A DNA stretch of 64,000 bases from Bacillus_BA songklensis (GTDB lineage Bacteria > Bacillota > Bacilli > Bacillales > Bacillaceae_H), in the NCBI RefSeq assembly GCF_042649685.1, contig NZ_JBHRZT010000073.1:186001-250000 (forward strand). The letters are read 5' to 3'. Shown piece by piece: positions 26,846 through 35,689 of the stretch (position 1 is the first letter of the stretch; the number at the start of each line of letters is the position of its first letter). Position numbers and translations under genes: made by a program. A model generated the notes under the pieces. The model was given only the letters and a program-made list of their open reading frames with translations. It was not told the DNA's origin and made no database searches.

Positions 26846-27034
26846 ATGCTAAGCTACGATGAACTGGGCAAGAAAAATAAGCGATATCTATGGAACTCTT
26901 TTACACAGATGAAAGAATGTGATGATGAAAAAAGAGGGAGAACGTATTTTGCTCATCTAACTTCTAAGCAAGAGATTGAACAATACATATATTACCTAGA
27001 AAAAGTACCAACTATATTAAAAATGGAGGATTGA
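26846..27034 (+). pseudogene. Short frame resembling the N-terminus of the following bioA (duplicated fragment)
   Basis: A 62-codon frame starting at ATG 26846 (GGGTGG upstream). Residues 2-28 (LSYDELGKKNKRYLWNSFTQ, then MKECDDE) align with the start of the intact gene (NLIEKSKKYLWLPFTQ, then MKDYDEN). The similarity then stops and an unrelated tail follows. It lies between the BirA operator and bioA and ends at 27034, just before the bioA ATG. It may be a decayed tandem copy or a translated leader. Confidence 0.55.
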
Positions 27035-27036
27035 TT

Positions 27037-28398
27037 ATGAATTTAATCGAAAAAAGCAAGAAATACCTGTGGCTTCCCTTTACCCAAATGAAAGATTATG
27101 ATGAAAATCCTTTAATCATTGAAAGTGGAGAAGGAATTAAAGTAAAAGATATTGATGGCAACGAGTATTATGATGGATTTTCTTCTGTCTGGTTGAATGT
27201 ACATGGACACCGTAAAAAGGAATTAGATGATGCAATTCGTGCCCAACTAGATAAGATTGCACATTCAACACTTTTAGGTATGACAAATGTACCGGCAACA
27301 GAACTGGCAGAAAAACTTGTTAAAATCGCACCAAAACCATTATCACGAGTGTTTTATTCCGATAGTGGTGCGGAGGCTGTCGAAATTGCGATCAAAATGG
27401 CTTTTCAATACTGGAAGAATATCGGATTTCCCCAAAAGCAAAAGTTTATAACGTTAAAGAATGGCTATCATGGAGATACAATTGGGGCAGTTAGTGTAGG
27501 TGCTGTTGATATTTTCCATAAGGTGTATGGACCATTAATGTTTGAAAGTTATAAAGTACCTGTACCTTATGTTTATCGTCATCCTTCTGGTGATGCCGAG
27601 ATATGTCGTGATGAAAGTTTAGAAATCCTTGAAAACCTTCTTAAGGAAAAGCATGAGGAAATTGCAGGTTTGACAGTTGAATCAATGGTTCAGGGAGCAG
27701 GCGGTATGATAGTCATGCCTAAAGGGTATTTATCACGGGTACGCGAGCTTTGCGACAAATATAATGTTCTCTTGATTATTGATGAGGTTGCAACTGGCTT
27801 TGGGAGAACTGGAAAAATGTTTGCTTGCGAGCATGAAAACGTCTTTCCTGACTTAATGACTGCAGGTAAGAAAATTACAGGAGGGTATCTACCAATCGCC
27901 GTTACGTTCACAACTGAAAAGATTTATAAGGCATTTTATGATGATTATACAAAATTGAAGACGTTCTTCCATGGTCACTCCTATACCGGAAATCAACTTG
28001 GCTGTGCAGTAGCTTTAGCAAATCTTAAATTATTTGAACAGAATCAAATCGTACAGCAAGTTTCAGAAAAAGCTAACTATATTAAGGAACTCTTTGAAAA
28101 GGAATTATCTGTTCTGCCTCATGTTGGTGATATCCGTCAGCTTGGTTTTATGAGTGGTATCGAGCTTGTCAGAGACAAAAAAACAAAAGAGCCGTTCCCT
28201 TTTGAGCAAAGAGTTGGTTACAAAACAACACTTAAGATGCGTGAATTAGGGATGTTAACAAGACCTACGGGTGACGTCATTGTTTTCATGCCTCCATTAG
28301 TTAGTTCAAGAGAAGATCTTAAGGAAATGATTCACATCATGAAACGCGCAATCGAAATTGTTACAACTGAGGAGGCAAATTTACTTGTTACAACTTAA
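27037..28398 (+). CDS. bioA: BioA-type 8-amino-7-oxononanoate aminotransferase
   Basis: A 453-residue class III PLP aminotransferase; ATG at 27037 with TGGAGG upstream. Visible: KYLWLPFTQMKDY at the N-terminus, YSDSGAEAVEIAIKMA, DEVATGFGRTGKMF with the PLP-contacting Asp, and AGKKITGGYLPIA with the Schiff-base lysine (AGKK, about residue 277). The enzyme makes 7,8-diaminopelargonate in biotin synthesis; the Bacillus versions often use lysine as amino donor (BioK), which cannot be decided here. No other bio gene is adjacent, so it is an orphan under its own BirA box, flanked by mobile-element remnants. Confidence 0.9.
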   Translation: MNLIEKSKKYLWLPFTQMKDYDENPLIIESGEGIKVKDIDGNEYYDGFSSVWLNVHGHRKKELDDAIRAQLDKIAHSTLLGMTNVPATELAEKLVKIAPKPLSRVFYSDSGAEAVEIAIKMAFQYWKNIGFPQKQKFITLKNGYHGDTIGAVSVGAVDIFHKVYGPLMFESYKVPVPYVYRHPSGDAEICRDESLEILENLLKEKHEEIAGLTVESMVQGAGGMIVMPKGYLSRVRELCDKYNVLLIIDEVATGFGRTGKMFACEHENVFPDLMTAGKKITGGYLPIAVTFTTEKIYKAFYDDYTKLKTFFHGHSYTGNQLGCAVALANLKLFEQNQIVQQVSEKANYIKELFEKELSVLPHVGDIRQLGFMSGIELVRDKKTKEPFPFEQRVGYKTTLKMRELGMLTRPTGDVIVFMPPLVSSREDLKEMIHIMKRAIEIVTTEEANLLVTT

Positions 28399-28647
28399 CC
28401 TTTCTTGACTGAAGGGAAGGAGGAGCTTACTTCTATAAAAGAAGTGGGGTTATACAGAAATCTAAATGTACATAAAGTTCTGGTGCGAAAATCATTTGAT
28501 AAGAAAATAGAACCTATATTGAGACTGTCGATTAACTAATAAAATATGTTCTTTCGCCATTTCTAACTCAAATATTTTAAAACTAACCACCTTTCACTCC
28601 ATATGTACGGTAAAATGAGGCTATATACCACGTATGGAGTGATTATA

Positions 28648-28866
28648 ATGTCTCACATTCAGTTTAAAACCTTTGGCCAATTAGCCCTCGCCGATTATGA
28701 AATCTTTTCCTCTATTCCCTCCCATCCGTTTTGGAGTCAAGTAGATCAAGTTATTGACTTTTCTTTTGCAGATGAACTCTGTGCTCCCTTATACTCCACT
28801 CAAGGACAGCGTCCCTATGCCCCTTCCTTAAAACTAAAAGTTCACTTCGTTCAGCTTAAAAAGTTA
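28648..28866 (+). pseudogene. Truncated DUF772-type IS transposase (N-terminal fragment)
   Basis: The frame from ATG 28648 reads MSHIQFKTFGQLALADYEIF, then IPSHPFWSQVDQVIDFSFAD and RPYAPSLKLKVHFVQ, the N-terminal domain of IS1182/IS5-like transposases. It stops after about 70 of the expected 400 residues. Upstream CCATATGTACGGTAAAATGAGG may be the old IS end. Confidence 0.8.
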
Positions 28867-28869
28867 TAA

Positions 28870-29542
28870 ATATATTTATTTAATTATTAAACTCCAAGTC
28901 AAAAACTGAAATGAAATTAAGTATGCAGAATAAGTGATAAATGAATTCTCATTTTTATATTGTAACAAATTTGCTGTTAACCTTGTTCGACTAACGTATC
29001 CCGTTAGCCCCCCATGCTGTACTTTGCAGCACAACAGATGATGAAAATATCGTTTTTGTGTCTATACTGATGCTAAGTCTGGCGAGGAAGGTCGATACAC
29101 TATGGTAGCCGTTAATCTGACTTCAGCGCCCACGGTGCACTACAGATTGTCACGCCCTATATGGGTAGCACGTACGGGAGATGAACCCTATTTTGGTTAT
29201 TGCACCAGCCTATTCTATTTTACTCCACGGGACGAAAGGGTGTTACGTCATCTATTTTCAACCGCATATTGATTTTATGATCTTGGAGCTCATCCTTTTT
29301 TTTAAAAACATGTTGGCCGGATCTACTTAAGTATGGTCTTTTCAGATTTTGTTCCTGTTAAATTTTCACGGGAGTTAAAGAAAAAAAGTTAAACAACATT
29401 ATTGTTTTTTCAACGAATTTATTGTGACTTAAACAACTTTATTGTGACTTAACAGACTTTTGAAACGTTTTTTGTTCTTGTAAAATACATTTACATTAAG
29501 TTAACTGAACATTATAACAATAAAGAAGGGATCTTTAAGATC
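28870..29542. other. Gene-poor region, unidentified remnant
   Basis: No supported gene. A start-less plus frame at 29044-29273 (KYRFCVYTDAKSGEEGRYT...) stays open for 76 codons but I do not recognise it. At 29418-29457 the 20-base unit TTTATTGTGACTTAA-AACAAC is tandemly duplicated with small changes. Confidence 0.35.
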
Positions 29543-29588
29543 TCCTCAACTTGTAGAGAAAAAATAAACCTTTCTCTACAAGTTGAGG
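29543..29588. repeat. Perfect 18-bp inverted repeat beside the choline transporter gene
   Basis: CCTCAACTTGTAGAGAAA and TTTCTCTACAAGTTGAGG pair without mismatch around a 10-base loop. Neither side has a T-run. A second stem (GGCGGGCGT/ACGCCTGCC) follows directly with T residues on the plus strand. Confidence 0.7.
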
Positions 29589-29617
29589 CGGGCGTCATAT
29601 ATAACGCCTGCCTTTTC

Positions 29618-31285
29618 TTATTTCATCTTTTTTTGTTGATCCCCCATTTTCACTAACTTTCGTGGAGGGCATTTCTTTTTCGTTAATTCAGAAACGACAA
29701 AGATGGCAATAAAGGATAATACGGCCGCTAGTGTTCGAAACGGAAAGAGAACGACACCGTCTTCAATCATCGGATATGGAAGAAACGGCGGGATCCCAAA
29801 GGCCGGTTCTCCTCCTCCAAACCGTAGTATGACAGCGATGATTAATCCTGCTAATGAGCCGTAAAAATTGGCATTTCGATAAAAGAGTGCCATCGTAAGC
29901 TGAGGGAAAAGAATGCAGTACACCAGATCAGAGGCAAGATACCACAGTGTATAGACGCTCTTGACACTCAGCCCGATAATCATTGCGGTTACTCCAACAA
30001 TAACGATCGAACGTTTGATGATTTTTTTTAATTCGTCATCTTTTGCTTTTGGTTTGACGAGAGGGCGATACACATTCCATGCAGCCATGGACGATGCCGA
30101 TAGAATCGAAGAGTCCATCGAAGACATCACGGCTGCGGCTAACGCTCCTAACCCGATTGCTGCGACCCATTCAGGAGTTAAATAGCGCAATACATGCGGA
30201 AGTATGTTAGCCGGGTTTTCAGGAGGTTGTGTTCCGAATGCATTCCAATCGGCATTAAAGCCGATAATCCCAATCATTACTGCTGGAACAGCCGCAATTA
30301 GACAAATAACACCGGCGGTAATCGATAACCACATTGCCGTTTTTTCATCCCTGGCAGAGAGGACACGCTGGAAATATACTTGCCAGGCAATCCCGCCGAA
30401 TATAAGCAGTAATGCATAATCCCACCAGTTCCAATACCAGTTTCCCCAGGCCGGGTCTTTCCATCCGTCAAGGGGAGGGAAGAGGTTCGCATAAGTGCCC
30501 AGTTCCTGTTTATAGTGATCCCACAAAACAGGAAGATCCCCAGGAACACTGGATAGGGCAAATGGAAGGACCAAAAAAAGACCAATAAGTAAAATGGACA
30601 TTTGGAATAAGTCCGTATAGGCTACTGCCCACATACCGCCCATGACGGTGTACGCAATGGCGATTACCGCGGATAGAATAATAGAGGTGGTAAAGTCAAT
30701 GTTTAGAATGGTCCCAAAGGTCGTACCAAGAGCGGTTAAAATGGCAGCACTCCAAAACAATTCACCAAGCAGAGCCGGAATATACAGAACGGCTGCTAGC
30801 TTAGCACCAAACCTTTGGGAGAGGGGATCAATCAAGGTCATAAACTCATAGCGCCTCATTTTCCTCGCATAAAAAATACCGCCTACAATTAAGCTCAATG
30901 CATATCCCCATGGCGCCTGTGCCCAAACAATGCCGCTTGCATACGTAGACTCGGCGGTTCCATTAATGTAGCCGCCGCCAACCCAGGTAGCAGCCATTGT
31001 AAACGTAGCGACAGTAAGAGGAAGTCCTCTTTGGGCAACCATCATATCTGATAATGTTTCCGATTTTTTAGCGGCCATGAAGGCACCGATATAATAGACA
31101 AATCCATAAAAAAGTAGCATCGAGATAAAACCGCCCCATTGAATATCCCGGTTTGTTACCCCGATGGAAATGAGCATGCCCAAGGCAACTGCACAAAAAA
31201 ACAGAACCTTGGGCCACCTCGATCGGTTGGCCTCAGAAGTTATTTCTTTCACTGGTTTCGCTGTACTTGCTGCTTTTTCAAGCAC
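29618..31285 (-). CDS. Sodium:solute symporter, choline transporter-like (SLC5/CHT group)
   Basis: A 555-residue protein with about 13 membrane helices; GTG start at 31285 behind AAGGAGTGATG. SSS-family features include ATWVGGGYINGTAESTYASG, GELFWSAAILTALG, VMGGMWAVAYTDLFQM and LGALAAAVMSSMDSSILSAS (Na+ site). The ATWVGGGYINGT block resembles high-affinity choline transporters. Its position downstream of gbsR and divergent from gbsAB supports choline uptake as the source for glycine betaine. B. subtilis uses ABC systems (OpuB, OpuC) for this step, so this is a different solution. Confidence 0.8.
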   Translation of the reverse strand: MLEKAASTAKPVKEITSEANRSRWPKVLFFCAVALGMLISIGVTNRDIQWGGFISMLLFYGFVYYIGAFMAAKKSETLSDMMVAQRGLPLTVATFTMAATWVGGGYINGTAESTYASGIVWAQAPWGYALSLIVGGIFYARKMRRYEFMTLIDPLSQRFGAKLAAVLYIPALLGELFWSAAILTALGTTFGTILNIDFTTSIILSAVIAIAYTVMGGMWAVAYTDLFQMSILLIGLFLVLPFALSSVPGDLPVLWDHYKQELGTYANLFPPLDGWKDPAWGNWYWNWWDYALLLIFGGIAWQVYFQRVLSARDEKTAMWLSITAGVICLIAAVPAVMIGIIGFNADWNAFGTQPPENPANILPHVLRYLTPEWVAAIGLGALAAAVMSSMDSSILSASSMAAWNVYRPLVKPKAKDDELKKIIKRSIVIVGVTAMIIGLSVKSVYTLWYLASDLVYCILFPQLTMALFYRNANFYGSLAGLIIAVILRFGGGEPAFGIPPFLPYPMIEDGVVLFPFRTLAAVLSFIAIFVVSELTKKKCPPRKLVKMGDQQKKMK

Positions 31286-31363
31286 TCACATCACTCCTTA
31301 TTTTTTTAATATTCTGTTTTTTATAATGATGCGCGTCCCATTAGAGACGGCATATTACCGAAG

Positions 31364-31924
31364 TTATACATGCTCTTTTTCATCAATTGGTACGTATTTG
31401 AAAATCTCGTCTGTTTGAATCACTTTTACGAGTTTTTTTAGCCAGTGATAGTATGTCTTGGATTCTTCCAGTTGGTCAAAAATAATGAAAGCTTGTTGCT
31501 TGATGTCATCCGATACATCCTTTGAGTCCATGACACTTTGTAATTTCGCTTGGGCCCTTTGGACCGCTTCGAGATTGATAACGACTTCCCGTTCCCATTT
31601 CTTTGAAAAAAAGTTCTTAAAGAAACGGAAAAAATCTTTTTCAGCAATAAAGGTATGCTTGCGGCTCCCTTTACGAAAGGTATTTTTGACCATATTGAAT
31701 TCTTGAAGTTTTTTCACACCGGAGCTCATGCTCGGCTTGCTCATACCGAGTTCCTCCCGCATTTCATCAAGCGACATATCTTCTTCAAAATACATGGTGC
31801 CGTACAACGTACCAACACTTCTAGTAACACCGTATAAATCCATGGTTTCAGCGATGGAGTCAATCACCAGTTTTTTTGCTTCTTCAATGGTGGATTGGGC
31901 TCGATGATCATGAGTTTGATTCAA
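31364..31924 (-). CDS. gbsR: GbsR, choline-responsive repressor of betaine synthesis
   Basis: A 186-residue MarR-like regulator. N-terminal helix EEAKKLVIDSIAETMDLYGV, winged helix TLYGTMYFEEDMSLDEMREEL-GMSKPSMSSGVKKL, RKGSRKHTF wing, then a helical dimer region. It matches GbsR, which in B. subtilis represses gbsAB until choline binds. It is divergent from gbsA, and both promoters carry the same operator half-sites. The choline symporter gene follows 78 bases downstream on the same strand, so uptake and regulator are probably co-transcribed. Confidence 0.9.
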   Translation of the reverse strand: MNQTHDHRAQSTIEEAKKLVIDSIAETMDLYGVTRSVGTLYGTMYFEEDMSLDEMREELGMSKPSMSSGVKKLQEFNMVKNTFRKGSRKHTFIAEKDFFRFFKNFFSKKWEREVVINLEAVQRAQAKLQSVMDSKDVSDDIKQQAFIIFDQLEESKTYYHWLKKLVKVIQTDEIFKYVPIDEKEHV

Positions 31925-31944
31925 ATTTATTCTCCTTTCGCTTA

Positions 31945-31962
31945 ATTCGTTAAGTTTGTTAA
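31945..31962 (-). promoter_or_regulatory. GbsR operator half-site before gbsR
   Basis: On the minus strand TTAACAAACTTAACGAAT, identical over 18 bases to the right arm of the site before gbsA. It lies between the gbsR promoter and start codon. Confidence 0.65.
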
Positions 31963-31980
31963 ATTTTTTTTTACAAGTTC

Positions 31981-32009
31981 AATATTAAAGAATTTTTAAG
32001 AAATGTCAA
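31981..32009 (-). promoter_or_regulatory. Sigma-A-like promoter of gbsR
   Basis: Minus strand TTGACA, 17 bases, AATATT, about 55 bases upstream of the gbsR start. Confidence 0.6.
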
Positions 32010-32150
32010 AAAATTTTTTAGGAAAAAGTAAAAACGGGGGAGACATTTGTCATTAAAAAAGAGAAATATCGACGGTTCATTCATGCGATTTAAGGATAAT
32101 TCAACAGAAAAATAAAAAATGAATTGAAAGAAAATATCGAAAATTTTATT

Positions 32151-32180
32151 TTGACGAATAAATCAGAAGTGTGTTACAGT
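32151..32180 (+). promoter_or_regulatory. Promoter of gbsAB
   Basis: TTGACG, 18 bases, TACAGT. The operator begins five bases after the -10, which suits a roadblock type of repression. Confidence 0.65.
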
Positions 32181-32185
32181 GAAAT

Positions 32186-32224
32186 CGTTAAAAATGTTAA
32201 ATTTTTTTTTAACAAACTTAACGA
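32186..32224 (+). promoter_or_regulatory. GbsR operator before gbsA
   Basis: CGTTAAAAATGTTAA, an A/T core, and TTAACAAACTTAACG form an inverted repeat. The right arm is repeated before gbsR. Confidence 0.7.
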
Positions 32225-32241
32225 ATCAGGGAGGTACTGAC

Positions 32242-33717
32242 TTGGCAGAAACGAAAAGAATGTACATTAACGGCGAATGGTTATTATCCGAATCAGGAGA
32301 AACAAGAGAAATCATTAATCCGTTTAATCGGGAAATCATAGCTGTCGTGGCAGAAGGAAATCGGAATGATGCCATAAAAGCCATTGAAGCAGCAAGAAAA
32401 ACATTTGATCATGGTGAATGGGCATTCTCATCTTCGAGTGAACGAGCAGCCATCGTCCACAAAATAGGGGATTTGATTAGAAGAGATAAAGAAGAACTAG
32501 CTGCGTTAGAAACATTGGACACTGGAAAAACGATCATTGAAAGCCGAGCAGATATGGATGATATCACCAATGTATTCCAGTACTATGCAGGTCTTGCCGA
32601 TAAGAATGGCGGTGACATCATTGCATCTCCAAATCCAAACTCGCAAAGCAGGGTAGTTCGTGAACCTATAGGAGTTTGTGGCCAAATTACCCCGTGGAAT
32701 TACCCGTTATTGCAAGCATCGTGGAAGATTGCCCCGGCATTGGCTGCGGGAAATACCATTGTTGTCAAACCTAGTGAAATAACCCCATTAACAACCATCA
32801 AAATCTTCGAATTAATGGAAGAAGCAGGTGTCCCAAAAGGCGTCGCCAACCTTGTACTTGGAAGAGGAGACACAGTCGGAGCCGAACTATCGGAAAATCA
32901 TAATGTGGATTTTATCTCCTTTACAGGCGGTATTGAAACAGGAAAGAAAATTATGCAAACAGCAAGCGGCAATGTGAAAAAAATTGCGCTTGAACTGGGA
33001 GGGAAAAACCCGAATATCGTGTTTGCGGATGCGGATTTTGAAACGGCTGTCGACCAGGCGCTAAACGCGGTATTTTTCCATGCTGGTCAAGTTTGTTCTG
33101 CAGGCGCCCGCCTTTTAGTAGAAGAAAGCATCCATGACCAATTTGTGGCTGAACTTGTTAAACGAGCAAAAAATATTAAGCTTGGAAATGGCTTCGATGA
33201 GGGAACTCAAAGCGGTCCGCTCATTTCGGCAGAACATCGTGCGAAGGTGGAAAAGTACGTAGAAATCGGCAAACAAGAAGGAGCAAAACTCGTCTTAGGA
33301 GGAGGACGTCCAAGCGGTCCTGAATTGCAAAACGGCTTTTTCTACTTACCTACCATTTTTACAAATTGCCATTCTTCCATGAGAATTATTCAGGAGGAAG
33401 TTTTCGGACCGGTTTTAACGGTGGAAACCTTTAAAACCGCAGAAGAAGTGACCACGCTTGCCAACGATACCATTTACGGGCTTGCGGGCGCCGTTTGGTC
33501 AAAAGATATCGAAAAGGCCGAATATGTGGCATCACGTCTAAGAATGGGCACGGTATGGATTAACGATTATCATCCGTATTTCGCTCAAGCACCATGGGGT
33601 GGCTATAAGCAATCCGGTTTCGGACGGGAGCTTGGACACTTGGGACTAGAAGAATATACAGAACTCAAACATATTTACCGCAATACAAAACCTGAGCCGG
33701 TTGGCTGGTTTGGGTAA
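32242..33717 (+). CDS. gbsA: Betaine aldehyde dehydrogenase GbsA
   Basis: The start at TTG 32242 (GGGAGGT eight bases upstream) avoids translating the operator; an upstream GTG would read through it. The product is 491 residues of the ALDH superfamily: cofactor region PWNYPLLQASWKIAPAL, SFTGGIETGKKI, the general base in LELGGKNPNIVF and the nucleophile in HAGQVCSAGARL; EEVFGPVL and the C-terminal GYKQSGFGRELG are typical of BADH. It oxidises glycine betaine aldehyde to the osmoprotectant glycine betaine. It forms an operon with gbsB. Confidence 0.93.
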   Translation: MAETKRMYINGEWLLSESGETREIINPFNREIIAVVAEGNRNDAIKAIEAARKTFDHGEWAFSSSSERAAIVHKIGDLIRRDKEELAALETLDTGKTIIESRADMDDITNVFQYYAGLADKNGGDIIASPNPNSQSRVVREPIGVCGQITPWNYPLLQASWKIAPALAAGNTIVVKPSEITPLTTIKIFELMEEAGVPKGVANLVLGRGDTVGAELSENHNVDFISFTGGIETGKKIMQTASGNVKKIALELGGKNPNIVFADADFETAVDQALNAVFFHAGQVCSAGARLLVEESIHDQFVAELVKRAKNIKLGNGFDEGTQSGPLISAEHRAKVEKYVEIGKQEGAKLVLGGGRPSGPELQNGFFYLPTIFTNCHSSMRIIQEEVFGPVLTVETFKTAEEVTTLANDTIYGLAGAVWSKDIEKAEYVASRLRMGTVWINDYHPYFAQAPWGGYKQSGFGRELGHLGLEEYTELKHIYRNTKPEPVGWFG

Positions 33718-33757
33718 CACATACTTACTGGAAAAACAACAAGGAGGATGATGATAG

Positions 33758-34966
33758 ATGAGCTTAAATATGAAAGTAGAGCATATGCATAAATTTCATA
33801 CGTTTGAGGTTCCGACCGTTATTAAACACGGCATCGGATCGATCAAGCACCTGGGTGAGGAAGTTAAAAAAATGGGTGTGACAAAGGCATTGCTTGTGAC
33901 AGACCCTGGGATCTACCATGCAGGTGTGGCCAACCCTGCGATTGAAAGCTTGAAGCAAGCAGATGTAGAGATTTTATTATTCAATAAAGTAGAACCAAAC
34001 CCGCCGGTGAGACTTGTCAATGAAGGGTCTGCCCTTTATAAGCAGGAAGGCTGTGACGGTTTAGTCGCGATTGGCGGAGGTAGTTCGATGGATACGGCCA
34101 AAGCGATTGGAGTAGAAGTTGTGCATGGAGAAAGCGTTCTAGAGTATGAAGCAGTGGAAGGGAAAAAGCCGCTTGAACACCGTATTCCGCCGCTTACGAC
34201 CATTCCGACAACAGCAGGTACAGGCTCTGAAGTTACGCAATGGGCCGTTATTACCGATGAAGAGCGACAATTCAAATTTAATACAGGCGGCCCACTAATC
34301 GCTGCGCACTTAACGATCATCGATCCGGAGCTCCACGTTTCCATGCCGCCGCATGTAACAGCCATGACAGGTATCGATGCATTAGCCCATGCGATCGAGT
34401 GCTATACGATGAAATATGCCCAGCCCATTACGGATGCAGTGGCCCTCATGGCAATGGAATATGTAGCCAAATACATTCGTCGTGCTTTTGCTGATGGAGA
34501 GGATTTGGAAGCTCGTTACGGGATGGCTCAAGCGGCTATGCTTGCTGGACTTTCATATGGAAGTGAATCGGCAGGAGCCGCTCATGCGATGAGCCAAACA
34601 TTGGGAGGCATCATTCCGGTTGCACACGGACAATGTGTCGCGGCCATGATGGGACCTGTCATGGAGTTTAACTGGAAAGGAAATCCCGAAAAATTTGCAC
34701 GTATTGCAAAGGCAGTCGGAATTGATACATTTCACATGACAACGGAAGAAGCTGCCAAAGCAGCCGTTAATTGGGTGTATGAGCTGGTGGAAGATTTAGA
34801 GATTCCAAGTCTTGAACAACAAGGCGTTCCGACTGATATGATTGAACGGCTGGCGAAAGAAGCGATGAAAGACCCACAAACAGTAGGCAATCCGCGTGAT
34901 TTAAAAGAAAAGGACTATATATGGATTTATAAGCGTTGCTTTAATCTTGTGCCGAAAATGGTATAA
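33758..34966 (+). CDS. gbsB: Choline dehydrogenase GbsB (type III alcohol dehydrogenase)
   Basis: A 402-residue iron-containing alcohol dehydrogenase, 40 bases after gbsA with AAGGAGGATG before the ATG. Visible: GGSSMDTAKAIG (NAD binding), TTAGTGSEVTQWAVI, DALAHAIECYTMKYAQP and HGQCVAAMMGPVMEFN with metal-binding histidines. It converts choline to betaine aldehyde. The conserved 'AKEAMKDPQTVGNPR' tail is typical. A strong terminator closes the operon. Confidence 0.92.
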   Translation: MSLNMKVEHMHKFHTFEVPTVIKHGIGSIKHLGEEVKKMGVTKALLVTDPGIYHAGVANPAIESLKQADVEILLFNKVEPNPPVRLVNEGSALYKQEGCDGLVAIGGGSSMDTAKAIGVEVVHGESVLEYEAVEGKKPLEHRIPPLTTIPTTAGTGSEVTQWAVITDEERQFKFNTGGPLIAAHLTIIDPELHVSMPPHVTAMTGIDALAHAIECYTMKYAQPITDAVALMAMEYVAKYIRRAFADGEDLEARYGMAQAAMLAGLSYGSESAGAAHAMSQTLGGIIPVAHGQCVAAMMGPVMEFNWKGNPEKFARIAKAVGIDTFHMTTEEAAKAAVNWVYELVEDLEIPSLEQQGVPTDMIERLAKEAMKDPQTVGNPRDLKEKDYIWIYKRCFNLVPKMV

Positions 34967-34971
34967 GGATG

Positions 34972-35012
34972 AAAAAGCTGTCATCCCTTTCATAACAGGG
35001 TGACAGCTTTTT
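34972..35012 (+). terminator. Terminator of gbsAB
   Basis: AAAAAGCTGTCA pairs with TGACAGCTTTTT. Confidence 0.8.
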
Positions 35013-35190
35013 CAGGAGATGAATAGTAGTGTTTTGCATTTGAGATTCGTTAGATTGTCTTTATAAAAAGCAAGAAGCTAAGATTCGAAAAATCTGAGCT
35101 TCTTAAAGTAACTTGTTACAATCGAAGTAAAACCTTGTCCTGTTACCTTCACATTGTCACTCCTTTTACATTACCTTTTAAGGTTTGTTC

Positions 35191-35282
35191 GGTTCTGGTG
35201 CAAAAAACTTAAACTGATAGTATCAGTATGTCCAAGATTTAGAGATTCATTGCAATTATCTTGAAGTTTTTGAACCAGAACC
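35191..35282. mobile_element. Short MITE-like element with IS6/IS240-like ends
   Basis: Left end GGTTCTGGTGCAAAAAACTT and right end AAGTTTTTGAACCAGAACC are about 19-bp imperfect inverted repeats, 92 bases apart. The centre has the palindrome CTGATAGTATCAG. No clear target duplication. Confidence 0.6.
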
Positions 35283-35513
35283 AATTTTTGGAACTTGGGG
35301 TTAGAACGTTAGAGCCTGAAAACTATAAGTATCTTCCGAAACTGGCTCTCTCTTTTTAAAGAAGGCTTGATTTCTTTACTAATTTTGAACCTATCCTATA
35401 ATGTTGCCGCGTTTTACAGGCTGATTCAATTTGATCATGCTTCCTTGTGATCGTTCCATCTGTTTTTGTTTCTTAGTTTCATAACGGCTAATTCTTTTCC
35501 GTGCTAAAATAGA

Positions 35514-35547
35514 AAAATCCCGTCGAGATTTATCTCGACGGGATTTT
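35514..35547. terminator. Terminator downstream of the glycosylation operon
   Basis: 15-bp perfect stem with TTTA loop and A/T flanks; it lies 140 bases beyond the last gene. Confidence 0.65.
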
Positions 35548-35689
35548 CGAAGTATTTCGGACGATGACAATGATGCCGATAACAGTAGCCATTGTTCCGC
35601 ATGATTTTGTTAGCCATAAGCGGTTCACCTCTTATTCCTCCTGCGTTTATTAGCCGATAAGATGAAAGGAGGTGTATTGCGCTTTGCAA

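Larger units (their letters stand above)
35013..35689. other. Non-coding stretch with hairpins and a MITE-like element
   Basis: AAGAAGCT...AGCTTCTT hairpin (35072-35104), a MITE-like element (35191-35282), and the perfect stem AAAATCCCGTCGAGA/TCTCGACGGGATTTT (35514-35547). A 37-codon minus frame (start about 35616, GAGGTG upstream) reads MANKIMRNNGYCYRHHC... and runs into this last stem; it may be a small gene but is unproven. Confidence 0.45.
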
